From: CAINVV01 sp037129695
Lineage (GTDB): Bacteria; Bacteroidota; Bacteroidia; Bacteroidales; Prolixibacteraceae
DNA: 62,573 nt
NCBI GenBank assembly: GCA_037129695.1
Contig: JBAXUL010000009.1
Span: 1 to 62,573 of the forward strand
Direction of reading: 5' to 3'
A program made the position numbers and the translations under genes. This document shows, piece after piece, positions 34,670-43,294 of this stretch (the stretch's first letter is position 1; each line of letters opens with the position of its first letter). The notes under the pieces are model-generated. The model was not told the origin of the DNA. It worked only from the letters and a program-made list of their open reading frames with translations, and did not search any database.

Positions 34670-35488
34670 TCACTTTTCATTTCTTGCGGCATTCAACACT
34701 TCATTCACGGAGCCATGAAGCAGAAGCAACCGTTTTGCCTTGTCTTCGCTGTAGCCCAGTTCACTGACAATCATTCGTGTTCCCCTGTGAACCAGTTTTT
34801 GATTGGTCAGTTGCATGTTGACCATTTTATTCCCTTTTACCCTTCCCAGTTTGATCATCACAGAGGTAGTGATCATGTTTAGAATTAATTTCTGAGAGGT
34901 TCCTGATTTCATTCGTGTACTTCCGGTTACGAATTCTGGTCCTACCACCGCTTCAATGGCAATATCTACATGTTTGGCCAGGATGCTGCCCGGATTGTTA
35001 ACGATGCAAGCGGTAAGGATTCCTCGTTCACGAGCCTTTTTTACAGCTCCAACGACATAGGGTGTACGACCTGAGGCAGCTATTCCTACAACTGTGTCCA
35101 ATTCATTAATTTCCAGTCTCTCAAGCTCCTTCCAACCCATCTCCTCGTCATCTTCCGCTGCTTCAACCGCTTTGCGGATGGCTTTGTCTCCACCGGCAAT
35201 GAGTCCGATAACCAAACCATAGCCTACTCCGAAAGTCGGAGGAATCTCGGAGGCATCCAGTATTCCCAGTCGACCGCTGGTACCGGCACCCATGTAGAAC
35301 AGTCGACCCCCTTTTTTCATCCTGAGGTAGACTTCTTCCACCAGTTTTTCAATCCGTGGTATCTCAGCATGGATCGCCGGAAGAATTTTTTTGTCCTCCT
35401 CATGGATATTCATTAGTAACTCCTTCACAGACATCTTCTCCAAGTCGTGGTACAACGAATCTTTTTCGGTAATGCTTTCGTTCGTCAT
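34670..35488 (-). CDS. murQ: N-acetylmuramic acid 6-phosphate etherase
   Basis: 272 residues, a little shorter than the E. coli enzyme. Cleaves the lactyl ether of MurNAc-6-phosphate to give GlcNAc-6-phosphate and lactate, in the cytoplasm. The SIS fold motif M-G-A-G-T-S-G-R-L-G-I-L-D-A-S-E (66-81) with the conserved Glu, A-A-S-G-R-T-P-Y-V (~137-145), T-G-S-T-R-M-K-S-G-T-S-Q-K (~187-199) and H-R-G-T are diagnostic of MurQ. The kinase gene is 10 bases upstream, so the two form an operon for recycled cell-wall amino sugars. Promoter and a candidate operator lie upstream of the kinase. Confidence 0.95.
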   Translation of the reverse strand: MTNESITEKDSLYHDLEKMSVKELLMNIHEEDKKILPAIHAEIPRIEKLVEEVYLRMKKGGRLFYMGAGTSGRLGILDASEIPPTFGVGYGLVIGLIAGGDKAIRKAVEAAEDDEEMGWKELERLEINELDTVVGIAASGRTPYVVGAVKKARERGILTACIVNNPGSILAKHVDIAIEAVVGPEFVTGSTRMKSGTSQKLILNMITTSVMIKLGRVKGNKMVNMQLTNQKLVHRGTRMIVSELGYSEDKAKRLLLLHGSVNEVLNAARNEK

Positions 35489-35498
35489 TTTATTCTGC

Positions 35499-36368
35499 TT
35501 AAAAGTTTGGTTTCAAGTGATATTGTACTAATCCTTCCATTGGGTCCTTAACAACTGAGATGCAATTCATTTGATTCCTGGCACATAATTCATGGATAAT
35601 CTCTTTGAAATAAAAGGCAACGGATCCGACAAACCCAATCGGATAAGTTCGGTACCCAGGAATTTTTTTCACATTGCGTTCAAAAAACTCATTCAAACTG
35701 ACCTGAACAAGTTGTTGGCAATAGTCCGATGAAATTTCCGATGAAAGGAAAGGAGCAAAAGAGGCCAGAAAATGATTGGGCCGTTCCGTTTTATAAACTC
35801 GCTGAAGGGCTTCATCCCTGGTCAGGTGGTATTTATTTTCAAATTTGATTCTGAGTTCTTCAGGCATGACCTCCTTGAAATAATCTCCAAGCAGTTTTTT
35901 TCCAAAAATCGCCCCGCTTCCTTCGTCTCCGAGTATAAATCCCAGCGGGGAAATCCCACCGACGACTTGTTTCCCGTCATACAGGCATGCGTTGGATCCT
36001 GTCCCAAGAATGCAGGCAATTCCTCCGGTAGTTCCAAATATGGATCTGGAGGCAGCCATCACGTCGCTGAAAAGTTCAATTTCAGCATCCTTGTAAAGTT
36101 GCCGAAGTGCGGCATGGATGACTTCCGCCTTTTCAGCGTTGACGATACCCGATCCGTAGAAAAAAATCCTGTCCACATTTTCAAGAGTAAAAGGCAACAG
36201 TTCCTTGTGCAATTCTTCGAAAACAGATTCCGTGGTACGAAAGTAAGGGTTGATGCCGGATGTACTGATGCCTCTCATGTCTCCAGTTCGGGAAATTAAT
36301 TTCCAGGCACATTTGGTAGATCCGCTGTCTGCTATTAATATCACCTTGGTTAGTTTAATTCTTGCCAT
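35499..36368 (-). CDS. BadF/BadG-type kinase, probable N-acetylglucosamine/N-acetylmuramate kinase
   Basis: 289 residues of the ASKHA ATPase superfamily. Phosphate-1 loop I-A-D-S-G-S-T-K (12-19), central G-G-I-A-C-I-L-G-T-G-S-N-A (~115-127), G-F-I-L-G-D-E-G-S-G-A (~143-153) and a C-terminal G-F-V-G-S-V-A segment are those of the eukaryotic-type GlcNAc kinase family. In Bacteroidota and others, such kinases (MurK type) phosphorylate MurNAc and/or GlcNAc. Being directly upstream of murQ (10 bases), it most likely makes MurNAc-6-phosphate, the MurQ substrate. The exact sugar cannot be decided by reading. Confidence 0.82.
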   Translation of the reverse strand: MARIKLTKVILIADSGSTKCAWKLISRTGDMRGISTSGINPYFRTTESVFEELHKELLPFTLENVDRIFFYGSGIVNAEKAEVIHAALRQLYKDAEIELFSDVMAASRSIFGTTGGIACILGTGSNACLYDGKQVVGGISPLGFILGDEGSGAIFGKKLLGDYFKEVMPEELRIKFENKYHLTRDEALQRVYKTERPNHFLASFAPFLSSEISSDYCQQLVQVSLNEFFERNVKKIPGYRTYPIGFVGSVAFYFKEIIHELCARNQMNCISVVKDPMEGLVQYHLKPNF

Positions 36369-36388
36369 AAAGATAAATATTTTAACAA

Positions 36389-36406
36389 TATAATACAGGT
36401 ATTATA
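36389..36406. promoter_or_regulatory. Candidate operator palindrome between kinase-murQ and GH9 genes
   Basis: tataatac-ag-gtattata is an 18-base sequence with perfect 8-base arms, 21 bases from the kinase start and just upstream of the GH9 promoter on the other strand. Its form suits a dimeric repressor, perhaps of the GntR family; no regulator gene is adjacent. Confidence 0.4.
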
Positions 36407-36423
36407 CAACATGTATGACCAAT

Positions 36424-36454
36424 ATTGTATTTTTCAATTTTTAATCTACTTTTG
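36424..36454 (+). promoter_or_regulatory. Candidate promoter of the GH9-deacetylase gene
   Basis: ATTG at 36424-36427 (near the TTTG -33 box) and TACTTTTG at 36447-36454 (fits TAnnTTTG) are 19 bases apart, the usual spacing; the ATG follows 41 bases later. Confidence 0.5.
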
Positions 36455-36495
36455 GTGTTTACTGCACCGGATTTCACCTGCTTTATTTCATCGTT

Positions 36496-38982
36496 ATGAA
36501 CAGATTTATCGGTATATGCATGCTTCTTTTCAGTATTGTTTTTCAGGTAACAGGCGATGAAGTGATCCGGATCAATCAGATGGGCTATCTTCCTGATGGT
36601 GTTAAAATTGCAGTATTCCTGAGCGATCAGACTGTTTCTATAAAAAAATTCAGGATAATCGAGAATCTATCCGGCAAGGTAATATTTGAAGGAAATCCGC
36701 TCGTGGCGAATGGAGCCGCCTGGAGTAAAAAAAGTGCATACCGGCTCAATTTCTCATCTGTAGTACAACCCGGAGGATACTATCTCGAAGCCGGCAATTC
36801 CGTATCCCCTTCATTTGCGATCTCACCCCTTGTTTTTAACGGAACTGCAGATTATATTCTACAGTACCTCAGGCAACAACGGTGCGGATTTAATCCCTTC
36901 CTGAAAGACTCCTGTCATACCGCTGACGGCATCGTAGTAGACCATCCAACCAAATCCGGCAAATGGTTGGATGTGGTGGGGGGGTGGCACGATGCCTCCG
37001 ACTATCTTCAATATACCCTTACATCTGCCAACGCGGTTTATCAGATGCTTTTCGCCTACCACGAAAACCCCAAAATCTATGGAGATAATTTCAAGGCGAA
37101 CGGATTACCGGGGACCAATGGAGTTCCGGATATCCTGGATGAAGCAAGATGGGGATTGGAATGGTTGCTGAAGATGAATCCGTCCAAAAATGAAATGTAC
37201 TACCAGGTCGCCGACGACCGCGATCACCGTGGGTACCGTCTGCCTAACCTCGACACAACTTCATACGGTTTTGGAAAGAAATTCAGACCGGTCTATTTTG
37301 TTACCGGCCAACCCCAGGGAACAGGCATACATCAAAATCGTACGACCGGCGTATCATCTGCTGCTGCCAAATTTAGTTCCTCGTTTGCTTTGGGTGCAGA
37401 AGTTTTCAACCGTCTCGATCCGGTTTGGGCAGATAAACTGAAGATAAAAGCAAGGGAGGCATGGGAATTTGCGTTGTCTGATCCGGGAGTTTGTCAGACG
37501 GCATGCGTGGTTTCCCCCTATTTTTATGAAGAGGAAAACTATGTGGATGATCTGGAGTTGGCTGCCGCTACAATGTTCATCTCTTCCGGTTCAATGAATG
37601 ATCAAAAAATTGCAGCAAAATGGGGAGAACTTGAGCAGGTGACTCCCTGGATGGAACTCCATCGCGCCAGGCATTACCAGTTCTATCCTTTTGTTAATCT
37701 GGGTCATACCCTGCTGGCCCAATCGACAGACACCATCATTTCAAAAAAATTTGCAGCCTTCCTGAAACAGGGATTGACTTCGCTGCAGTCGTTCTCTGTC
37801 AATGATCCATTCCCGATAGGAGTGCCTTTTATCTGGTGCTCGAACAATCTGGTGGTGGCCGCAGCCACCCAGGCAAGACTTTATCGCCAAATTACAGGAG
37901 ACCGCGAGTTTGAAGCGCTCGAAGCCTCCCTGACAGACTGGCTTTTCGGATGTAACCCCTGGGGAACTTCCATGATTGTGGGCCTTCCTTCCACAGGCGA
38001 TTACCCCACAGATCCTCATTCCGCCATAACCTACCGGATGAAACAGCCCACTTATGGCGGACTGGTGGATGGTCCGGTATACACGCAGATCTTCAAATCG
38101 CTGCTTGGAATCACTCTCCACAGAACAGATTCCTATGCCGGATACCAGAACGGGAAAGCCGTTTACCACGATGACAACGGAGATTATTCTACCAACGAAC
38201 CCACCATGGATGGAACTGCCAGCCTGAGTTACCTCCTCTCCTCCCTGGAGGCTGAAGGTCAAAAAACGGCCACTTTAACCATGACCCCGGATAAACAGGG
38301 AGCTATTGTAAGGATGAATACTGAGGAAAAGAAGATTTACCTGATATTTTCGGCACATGAATTTAGCGAAGGCGGACCGGCCATCGAAAAATCGCTCTTG
38401 AAATTTGGCGCCAAAGGTTCATTCTTCCTGACAGGTGATTTCTACCGAAACAAACAAAATCACCAACTAATCAAAAAATTAATCGCAGAGGGGCACTATC
38501 TGGGGGCCCATTCCGACAAGCATCTTTTGTACGCCGACTGGAACAAGAGAGATTCACTGATGATCACTCAGATCGGGTTTGAACAGGACTTGAGATCAAA
38601 TTATAAAGAGTTGAATCAACTTGGGATTACGGTCCCACAAGCCCGCTACTTTCTTCCTCCCTATGAATGGTACAACCAGAGCACAGTTTCATGGGCGCAC
38701 CAGATGGGGCTTACCACCATCAACTTTACTCCCGGAATCAGGTCAAATGCTGATTATACCACACCTGACATGCCCAATTACCGTTCGTCAGAACAGATCA
38801 TGAACGATTTGAAACAGTTTGAAGCTACTGACCCGAAAGCCTTTAATGGAACATTGATTCTGATTCACCTGGGTACTTCTCCGCTCAGAACTGACAAGTT
38901 CTATCTAAAATTGGACGAACTACTTGATTTTTTGACAAGAAAGGGATACCGGTTTTGCAAATTGGGAGAGGCAGGATCCTGA
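36496..38982 (+). CDS. GH9 glucanase fused to a variant NodB-type deacetylase domain
   Basis: 828 residues. A signal peptide (~1-20) is followed by a cellulase Ig-like N-terminal domain (~21-110), the GH9 (alpha/alpha)6 domain (~115-585) and a NodB homology domain (~612-828). GH9 catalytic residues are present: G-W-H-D-A-S-D (163-169) supplies the base Asp pair, and N-E-P-T-M-D (567-572) the acid Glu568. The deacetylase part keeps H-S-D-K-H (672-676) and an R-x-x-x-P-P-Y segment (717-723), but the usual T-F-D-D-G metal motif reads F-S-A-H-E-F (618-623), so the base Asp is missing. Target could be a beta-glucan or an amino-sugar polymer; its place beside murQ favours cell-wall or chitin-like substrates, but that is inference. 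Confidence 0.85.
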   Translation: MNRFIGICMLLFSIVFQVTGDEVIRINQMGYLPDGVKIAVFLSDQTVSIKKFRIIENLSGKVIFEGNPLVANGAAWSKKSAYRLNFSSVVQPGGYYLEAGNSVSPSFAISPLVFNGTADYILQYLRQQRCGFNPFLKDSCHTADGIVVDHPTKSGKWLDVVGGWHDASDYLQYTLTSANAVYQMLFAYHENPKIYGDNFKANGLPGTNGVPDILDEARWGLEWLLKMNPSKNEMYYQVADDRDHRGYRLPNLDTTSYGFGKKFRPVYFVTGQPQGTGIHQNRTTGVSSAAAKFSSSFALGAEVFNRLDPVWADKLKIKAREAWEFALSDPGVCQTACVVSPYFYEEENYVDDLELAAATMFISSGSMNDQKIAAKWGELEQVTPWMELHRARHYQFYPFVNLGHTLLAQSTDTIISKKFAAFLKQGLTSLQSFSVNDPFPIGVPFIWCSNNLVVAAATQARLYRQITGDREFEALEASLTDWLFGCNPWGTSMIVGLPSTGDYPTDPHSAITYRMKQPTYGGLVDGPVYTQIFKSLLGITLHRTDSYAGYQNGKAVYHDDNGDYSTNEPTMDGTASLSYLLSSLEAEGQKTATLTMTPDKQGAIVRMNTEEKKIYLIFSAHEFSEGGPAIEKSLLKFGAKGSFFLTGDFYRNKQNHQLIKKLIAEGHYLGAHSDKHLLYADWNKRDSLMITQIGFEQDLRSNYKELNQLGITVPQARYFLPPYEWYNQSTVSWAHQMGLTTINFTPGIRSNADYTTPDMPNYRSSEQIMNDLKQFEATDPKAFNGTLILIHLGTSPLRTDKFYLKLDELLDFLTRKGYRFCKLGEAGS

Positions 38983-39032
38983 TGCCAAATATTGACCGGA
39001 CATTGATTTATTATTTTGATTAATTTTAGCTT

Positions 39033-40475
39033 ATGACCACCCTGATCAGAAAAATGATATTTTCAGCTTTTATCCTGGCAACTCTGACAGGATGCAGCCT
39101 CACGAACAGTCAGGAAACCAATGCCCAGGCTGAAAGTATGCTGGCCAAAGGCGAGCTCACAAATGTTTCGAAAATTGCCAATGCTATCCTAAAAAATAAT
39201 AATATTCCGGTCAAAGAAAAGGCTAAAGCTGATTCCTTGCTGGAAATATGCAACAGGATCAGGAAGGATTTCACACTAACTGATTCGGCTGTTTTGCAAA
39301 AACTGGTCAGGTATGATCCCAACGTAACAAGGAAAGATTTGCTCCGCCTGGAAGAGGATCATAAAATAGATGCACGGGTGCTTAATGGCGAAAAACGATA
39401 TTTCAAGAATTGCGTCAGCAATCTTTTTTTGCTGGATCAGTCCTGGTTGAAAAAAAAGAGTCCAAAAGAGGATGGAACCCCTGATCCATTTACCACTTTT
39501 AAACTTGCACATACTTCAGATGTCATTGAAAAAACCGATATATTAGGAAAACCTGTGAACCCGGTTCGCATGATACTCTCCTATACCATTCAAGTCCATG
39601 CCGATGCTGTTCCGGCAGGAGAAACAATCCGATGCTGGATGCCCTTCCCTCGTGAAAACCATTCCAGACAAACAAATATCAGTTTACTTAACACTGACCC
39701 AGCCTCCAATCAGGTTTCACCCGCATCCGATCTCCAGCGATCCATTTACCTGGAGAAAATCGCCATTGCCCATGAACCAACCGTTTTCCATACCGAAATT
39801 GAATTTACTTCCCTGGCACAAACCTTCCAACTCACGCCTGAAATGATTCAGCCTTACCAGAAACGAAGCATGCTCTATCAAGAATATACAGCTGAAAGGC
39901 CACCTCAAATCGAATTCAATTCCAGGATCAAATCTCTGGCCAATAGTATTTTGCAAAACGAAACTAATCCATTGCTTCAGGTTCGAAAAATTTATCAATG
40001 GATCAATGATTCAGTCACATGGGCAAGCGCGCTGGAGTACAGTATCATGCCTGATATCCCCGGATTCGTCATGGAAAACCGCCATGGTGATTGCGGAATG
40101 CAAACGTTGCTTTTTATGTCGCTGGCCAGATATGCCGGAATTCCTGCCAAATGGCAAAGCGGATGGATGCTTCACCCCAATGAGGTGAATTTGCACGACT
40201 GGTGTGAAGTCAACTTTGAAGGGATCGGCTGGGTTCCGGTGGATCAGTCATTCGGATTACAAGACAGTACCGATCCAAAGATCAGAAATTTCTATAACAC
40301 CGGCATTGATTCCTACCGTTTGATCGTGAACGATGATATCAGTCAGCCTTTTACCCCCGGGAAAAAATTCCTCAGAAGCGAACCTTATGATTTCCAGAGA
40401 GGCGAAGTCGAATGGAAAGGCGGCAACCTCTATTTTGACAAATGGACGTGGCACATGGATGTAACTTACAAGTGA
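39033..40475 (+). CDS. Transglutaminase-like lipoprotein
   Basis: 480 residues with lipobox L-T-G-C (Cys21). The N-terminal ~150 residues are helical and unassigned. The transglutaminase core (~300-410) has the triad in order: Cys354 in H-G-D-C-G-M-Q, His388 in N-L-H-D-W, Asp404 in V-P-V-D-Q. This is the cysteine-protease-like fold found in many bacterial periplasmic proteins that cut or transfer amide bonds. A peptide-acting role in the periplasm fits the neighbouring cell-wall genes. It is not fused to other domains, and substrate is unknown. Confidence 0.85.
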   Translation: MTTLIRKMIFSAFILATLTGCSLTNSQETNAQAESMLAKGELTNVSKIANAILKNNNIPVKEKAKADSLLEICNRIRKDFTLTDSAVLQKLVRYDPNVTRKDLLRLEEDHKIDARVLNGEKRYFKNCVSNLFLLDQSWLKKKSPKEDGTPDPFTTFKLAHTSDVIEKTDILGKPVNPVRMILSYTIQVHADAVPAGETIRCWMPFPRENHSRQTNISLLNTDPASNQVSPASDLQRSIYLEKIAIAHEPTVFHTEIEFTSLAQTFQLTPEMIQPYQKRSMLYQEYTAERPPQIEFNSRIKSLANSILQNETNPLLQVRKIYQWINDSVTWASALEYSIMPDIPGFVMENRHGDCGMQTLLFMSLARYAGIPAKWQSGWMLHPNEVNLHDWCEVNFEGIGWVPVDQSFGLQDSTDPKIRNFYNTGIDSYRLIVNDDISQPFTPGKKFLRSEPYDFQRGEVEWKGGNLYFDKWTWHMDVTYK

Positions 40476-40648
40476 TAGCCTTGGAAGACAGATTGATACT
40501 GGAGGCACAGAACAAAAGGATGGGATAACCAGGAGATTTGGCCTATTACAGGTTTGTTCGCCGGCACAAAGATTTTATGGCAGAAGACAATGACGAATAT
40601 TACAAATAAAAAATACTTATCAGTCAAACAACTAAAACACTTAACCTC

Positions 40649-42160
40649 GTGAAGAAGATCAATTGTATTCCTTTGATATTCCTGTTGATGGGATTGGCAG
40701 TTTCCCTCCATGCGAAAGAGTATCCCAAGCGCGAAATGAGAGCCGTATGGATTGCTACAGTGGAAAACATCGACTGGCCGTCTACCAACAAACTTACCAC
40801 GGATGAACAAAAAGCAGAAATGGTGGCTTTGCTGGATTCGGTGAAAGCCTACAACATGAATACTATTGTCTTTCAAATCAGACCGGATGCAGATGCGCTC
40901 TATTCTTCCCAACTTGAACCCTGGTCTGAATGGCTGACAGGGAAACAAGGTCAGGCTCCGGATCCCTGGTACGACCCGTTGCAATTTACCATCAGCGAGT
41001 GCCGCAAACGCGGACTTGACATCCATGTATGGCTGAATCCCTATCGGGCCATCCAGAACACAGAAAAGACCAAGCCGGCTGCCAATCATGTTGTCAACAC
41101 CCATCCGGACTGGATGCTTACCTATGGGAATAAAAGATATTTTGATCCGGGAATTCCGGCTGTCCGGAACCATGTGGCCAACGTAGTAAGTGATATCGTG
41201 AGAAGATACGACATCGATGCCATCCATTTTGATGATTATTTTTACCCCTACAAAATAGCTGGACAGGAGTTTCCTGACGACAAGTCCTTCAAAAAATACC
41301 GGGGAGATTTTGGTTCGCAGGAGAAGGAAAATTGGCGCAGGTTCAACGTTGACCTGATCATCAAACAACTCCACGACAGCATCAAATTGATCAAGCCGAC
41401 TGTTGAGTTCGGTATTTCGCCATTCGGGGTTTGGAGGAACAAGAAGAATGACCCGGAAGGTTCCGAAACCAGAGCCGGTGTCACCAACTACGATGATTTA
41501 TATGCTGATATTCTGAAATGGCAGCGGGAGAAATGGATCGATTATGTCACTCCTCAGTTGTACTGGTACATCGGCAAAGAGGTGGCAGATTATGCCATTT
41601 TGGCCAAATGGTGGGCGGAACATAATTACGGCTGCAATATCTACATCGGACAAGCGCCCTATCTGATCGATCCTGCATCCAAAGACAAGGCATGGCAAAG
41701 TTCGGATGAGATCACGAAACAACTTACTTTGAACCGTTCTTTCCCGGAAATCAAGGGAAGCATGTATTTCAGTGCAAAATTCATGAACAGAAATCCATTG
41801 TCTGTCAAGGAAAAGATGATAAAGGAACATTACCGCTACCCATCCCTCACACCTGTCAACCCTCATGTTGAGCCTGTTGTGCCTGAAAAGCCGGCAGATG
41901 CGAAGATAAAAAAGGATGGAAAAAATATTGTGCTTTCATGGCAGAAACAGGAAAACAACAGTCTGTTTGTCGTTTATCAGTTCAAAAAATTGCAGAAGAC
42001 AAAAACCGAACTCCCGGAGAAGATCATCTCCATCACCTCTTATCAGAAGCTGCTATTGCCTGCTGCCCCGGGTTACAGGCCAGGAAGGTACAGGTATGTC
42101 GTGACTTCACTGAGCCCATCCCATACTGAGAGTGAACCGGTGAAATTCAAAAAGCGGTAA
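40649..42160 (+). CDS. GHL10 (DUF187/YngK-type) glycoside hydrolase-like protein
   Basis: 503 residues from a GTG start, needed to include the signal peptide (~1-22). The catalytic-like TIM barrel begins R-E-M-R-A-V-W-I-A-T-V-E-N-I-D-W-P (~28-44) and shows V-F-Q-I-R-P-D-A-D-A-L (~74-84), I-H-V-W-L-N-P-Y-R (~124-132) and I-H-F-D-D-Y-F-Y-P (~191-199), all marks of PF02638. A C-terminal beta-sandwich (~420-503) follows. GHL10 proteins are thought to act on glycans, in some cases denuded peptidoglycan, through a conserved Asp. It lies 4 bases before the NagX-like gene, so the two are co-transcribed. A long frame on the opposite strand is only a shadow. Confidence 0.88.
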   Translation: MKKINCIPLIFLLMGLAVSLHAKEYPKREMRAVWIATVENIDWPSTNKLTTDEQKAEMVALLDSVKAYNMNTIVFQIRPDADALYSSQLEPWSEWLTGKQGQAPDPWYDPLQFTISECRKRGLDIHVWLNPYRAIQNTEKTKPAANHVVNTHPDWMLTYGNKRYFDPGIPAVRNHVANVVSDIVRRYDIDAIHFDDYFYPYKIAGQEFPDDKSFKKYRGDFGSQEKENWRRFNVDLIIKQLHDSIKLIKPTVEFGISPFGVWRNKKNDPEGSETRAGVTNYDDLYADILKWQREKWIDYVTPQLYWYIGKEVADYAILAKWWAEHNYGCNIYIGQAPYLIDPASKDKAWQSSDEITKQLTLNRSFPEIKGSMYFSAKFMNRNPLSVKEKMIKEHYRYPSLTPVNPHVEPVVPEKPADAKIKKDGKNIVLSWQKQENNSLFVVYQFKKLQKTKTELPEKIISITSYQKLLLPAAPGYRPGRYRYVVTSLSPSHTESEPVKFKKR

Positions 42161-42164
42161 ACCA

Positions 42165-43286
42165 ATGGAAAACCAAACTACCAGCAACAACCGGTACCTT
42201 TCACTGGACGTTCTCCGCGGCATGACCGTGGCGCTGATGATTCTGGTGAACAATCCCGGCAGTTGGGCCCATATCTATGCGCCCCTTGAACATGCTTCGT
42301 GGCAAGGTTGCACTCCAACCGACCTCGTTTTTCCTTTCTTCCTTTTTGTGGTTGGAGCATCCATGTTTTTCTCCTTTTCAAAATATGGCAACAAACTGAA
42401 CAAACTTACGCTCATCAAAATTGGCAGGCGTACCCTTTTGATTTTCGCTATCGGACTCTTCCTCAATTCTTTTCCGCAATGGAACCAGGATTTTTCAAAA
42501 CTGAGGATTATGGGGGTGCTGCAACGAATTGCCCTTGCCTATGGTTTTGCCGCTGTCATTGTTTTGTCTGTGCCAAGAAAATACCTTCCCTTCCTGGGTG
42601 GCATGATCCTGCTGATCTACTGGGGCCTTGTTGCCTTTGCGGGCGGTTCCGATCCCTATTCTTTGGCCGGAAACCCTGCCAGTCCGTTTGACACGGCACT
42701 GCTCGGGGTCAATCATCTTTACAAGGGATTTGGTATCCCTTTTGATCCGGAAGGCCTGTTCAGCACTCTCCCTTCCATTGTGACAGTCATCATCGGATAT
42801 TTGGTTGGTTCTGTCATCAAGGAAACCCAAAGGACAAATGTTCCGGCTAAGCTGCTCCTATTCGGAATTATCGCAGTGATCGCAGGAGGTCTCTGGGGTT
42901 TGTATTTCCCAATCTGCAAGGCGATCTGGTCGAGTTCCTACGTCCTCTACACAGCCGGATGGGCATCCATCCTTCTTGCGCTTCTGATCTGGGTAATCGA
43001 TTTGAAGGGTTACTCCGGCTGGACTCCGTTCTTCGTGGTATTTGGGGTAAACCCCCTCTTTATTTTCGCCTTTTCAGGGTTATGGGCAAGAATTCTGGGC
43101 CGAATGATCCATGTCACTGCCACCGACGGAAAAGTAGTGAGCGGCTCGACCTGGCTTTACAATACCATTTTTGTTCCGATTGGGGGTGACCTGAACGGCT
43201 CATTGTTGTTTGCCGTTTCCCACGTGATCCTTTTCTGGCTGCTTGGCTATGTTTTGTATCAAAAGAAAATTTTCATCAAAGTATAA
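42165..43286 (+). CDS. NagX-like (DUF5009/HGSNAT-type) membrane acyltransferase
   Basis: 373 residues with about ten membrane helices. The start R-Y-L-S-L-D-V-L-R-G-M-T-V-A-L-M-I-L-V-N (~11-30) and the P-T-D-L-V-F-P-F-F-L-F-V-V-G (~51-64) motif are those of the heparan-alpha-glucosaminide acetyltransferase group, which moves acetyl groups across a membrane onto amino sugars. NagX members accompany GlcNAc and peptidoglycan recycling genes in many bacteria. Here it is sandwiched between a GHL10 hydrolase and an amidase, 4 and 8 bases away, which supports a role in modifying or moving recycled amino sugars. Substrate not determined. Confidence 0.87.
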   Translation: MENQTTSNNRYLSLDVLRGMTVALMILVNNPGSWAHIYAPLEHASWQGCTPTDLVFPFFLFVVGASMFFSFSKYGNKLNKLTLIKIGRRTLLIFAIGLFLNSFPQWNQDFSKLRIMGVLQRIALAYGFAAVIVLSVPRKYLPFLGGMILLIYWGLVAFAGGSDPYSLAGNPASPFDTALLGVNHLYKGFGIPFDPEGLFSTLPSIVTVIIGYLVGSVIKETQRTNVPAKLLLFGIIAVIAGGLWGLYFPICKAIWSSSYVLYTAGWASILLALLIWVIDLKGYSGWTPFFVVFGVNPLFIFAFSGLWARILGRMIHVTATDGKVVSGSTWLYNTIFVPIGGDLNGSLLFAVSHVILFWLLGYVLYQKKIFIKV

Positions 43287-43294
43287 TTTGGATT

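Noticed and set aside
40466..41374. 302-codon minus-strand frame
   Set aside because: Antisense to the well-supported GHL10 gene; its protein is Phe/His/Arg-rich as expected for a shadow frame.
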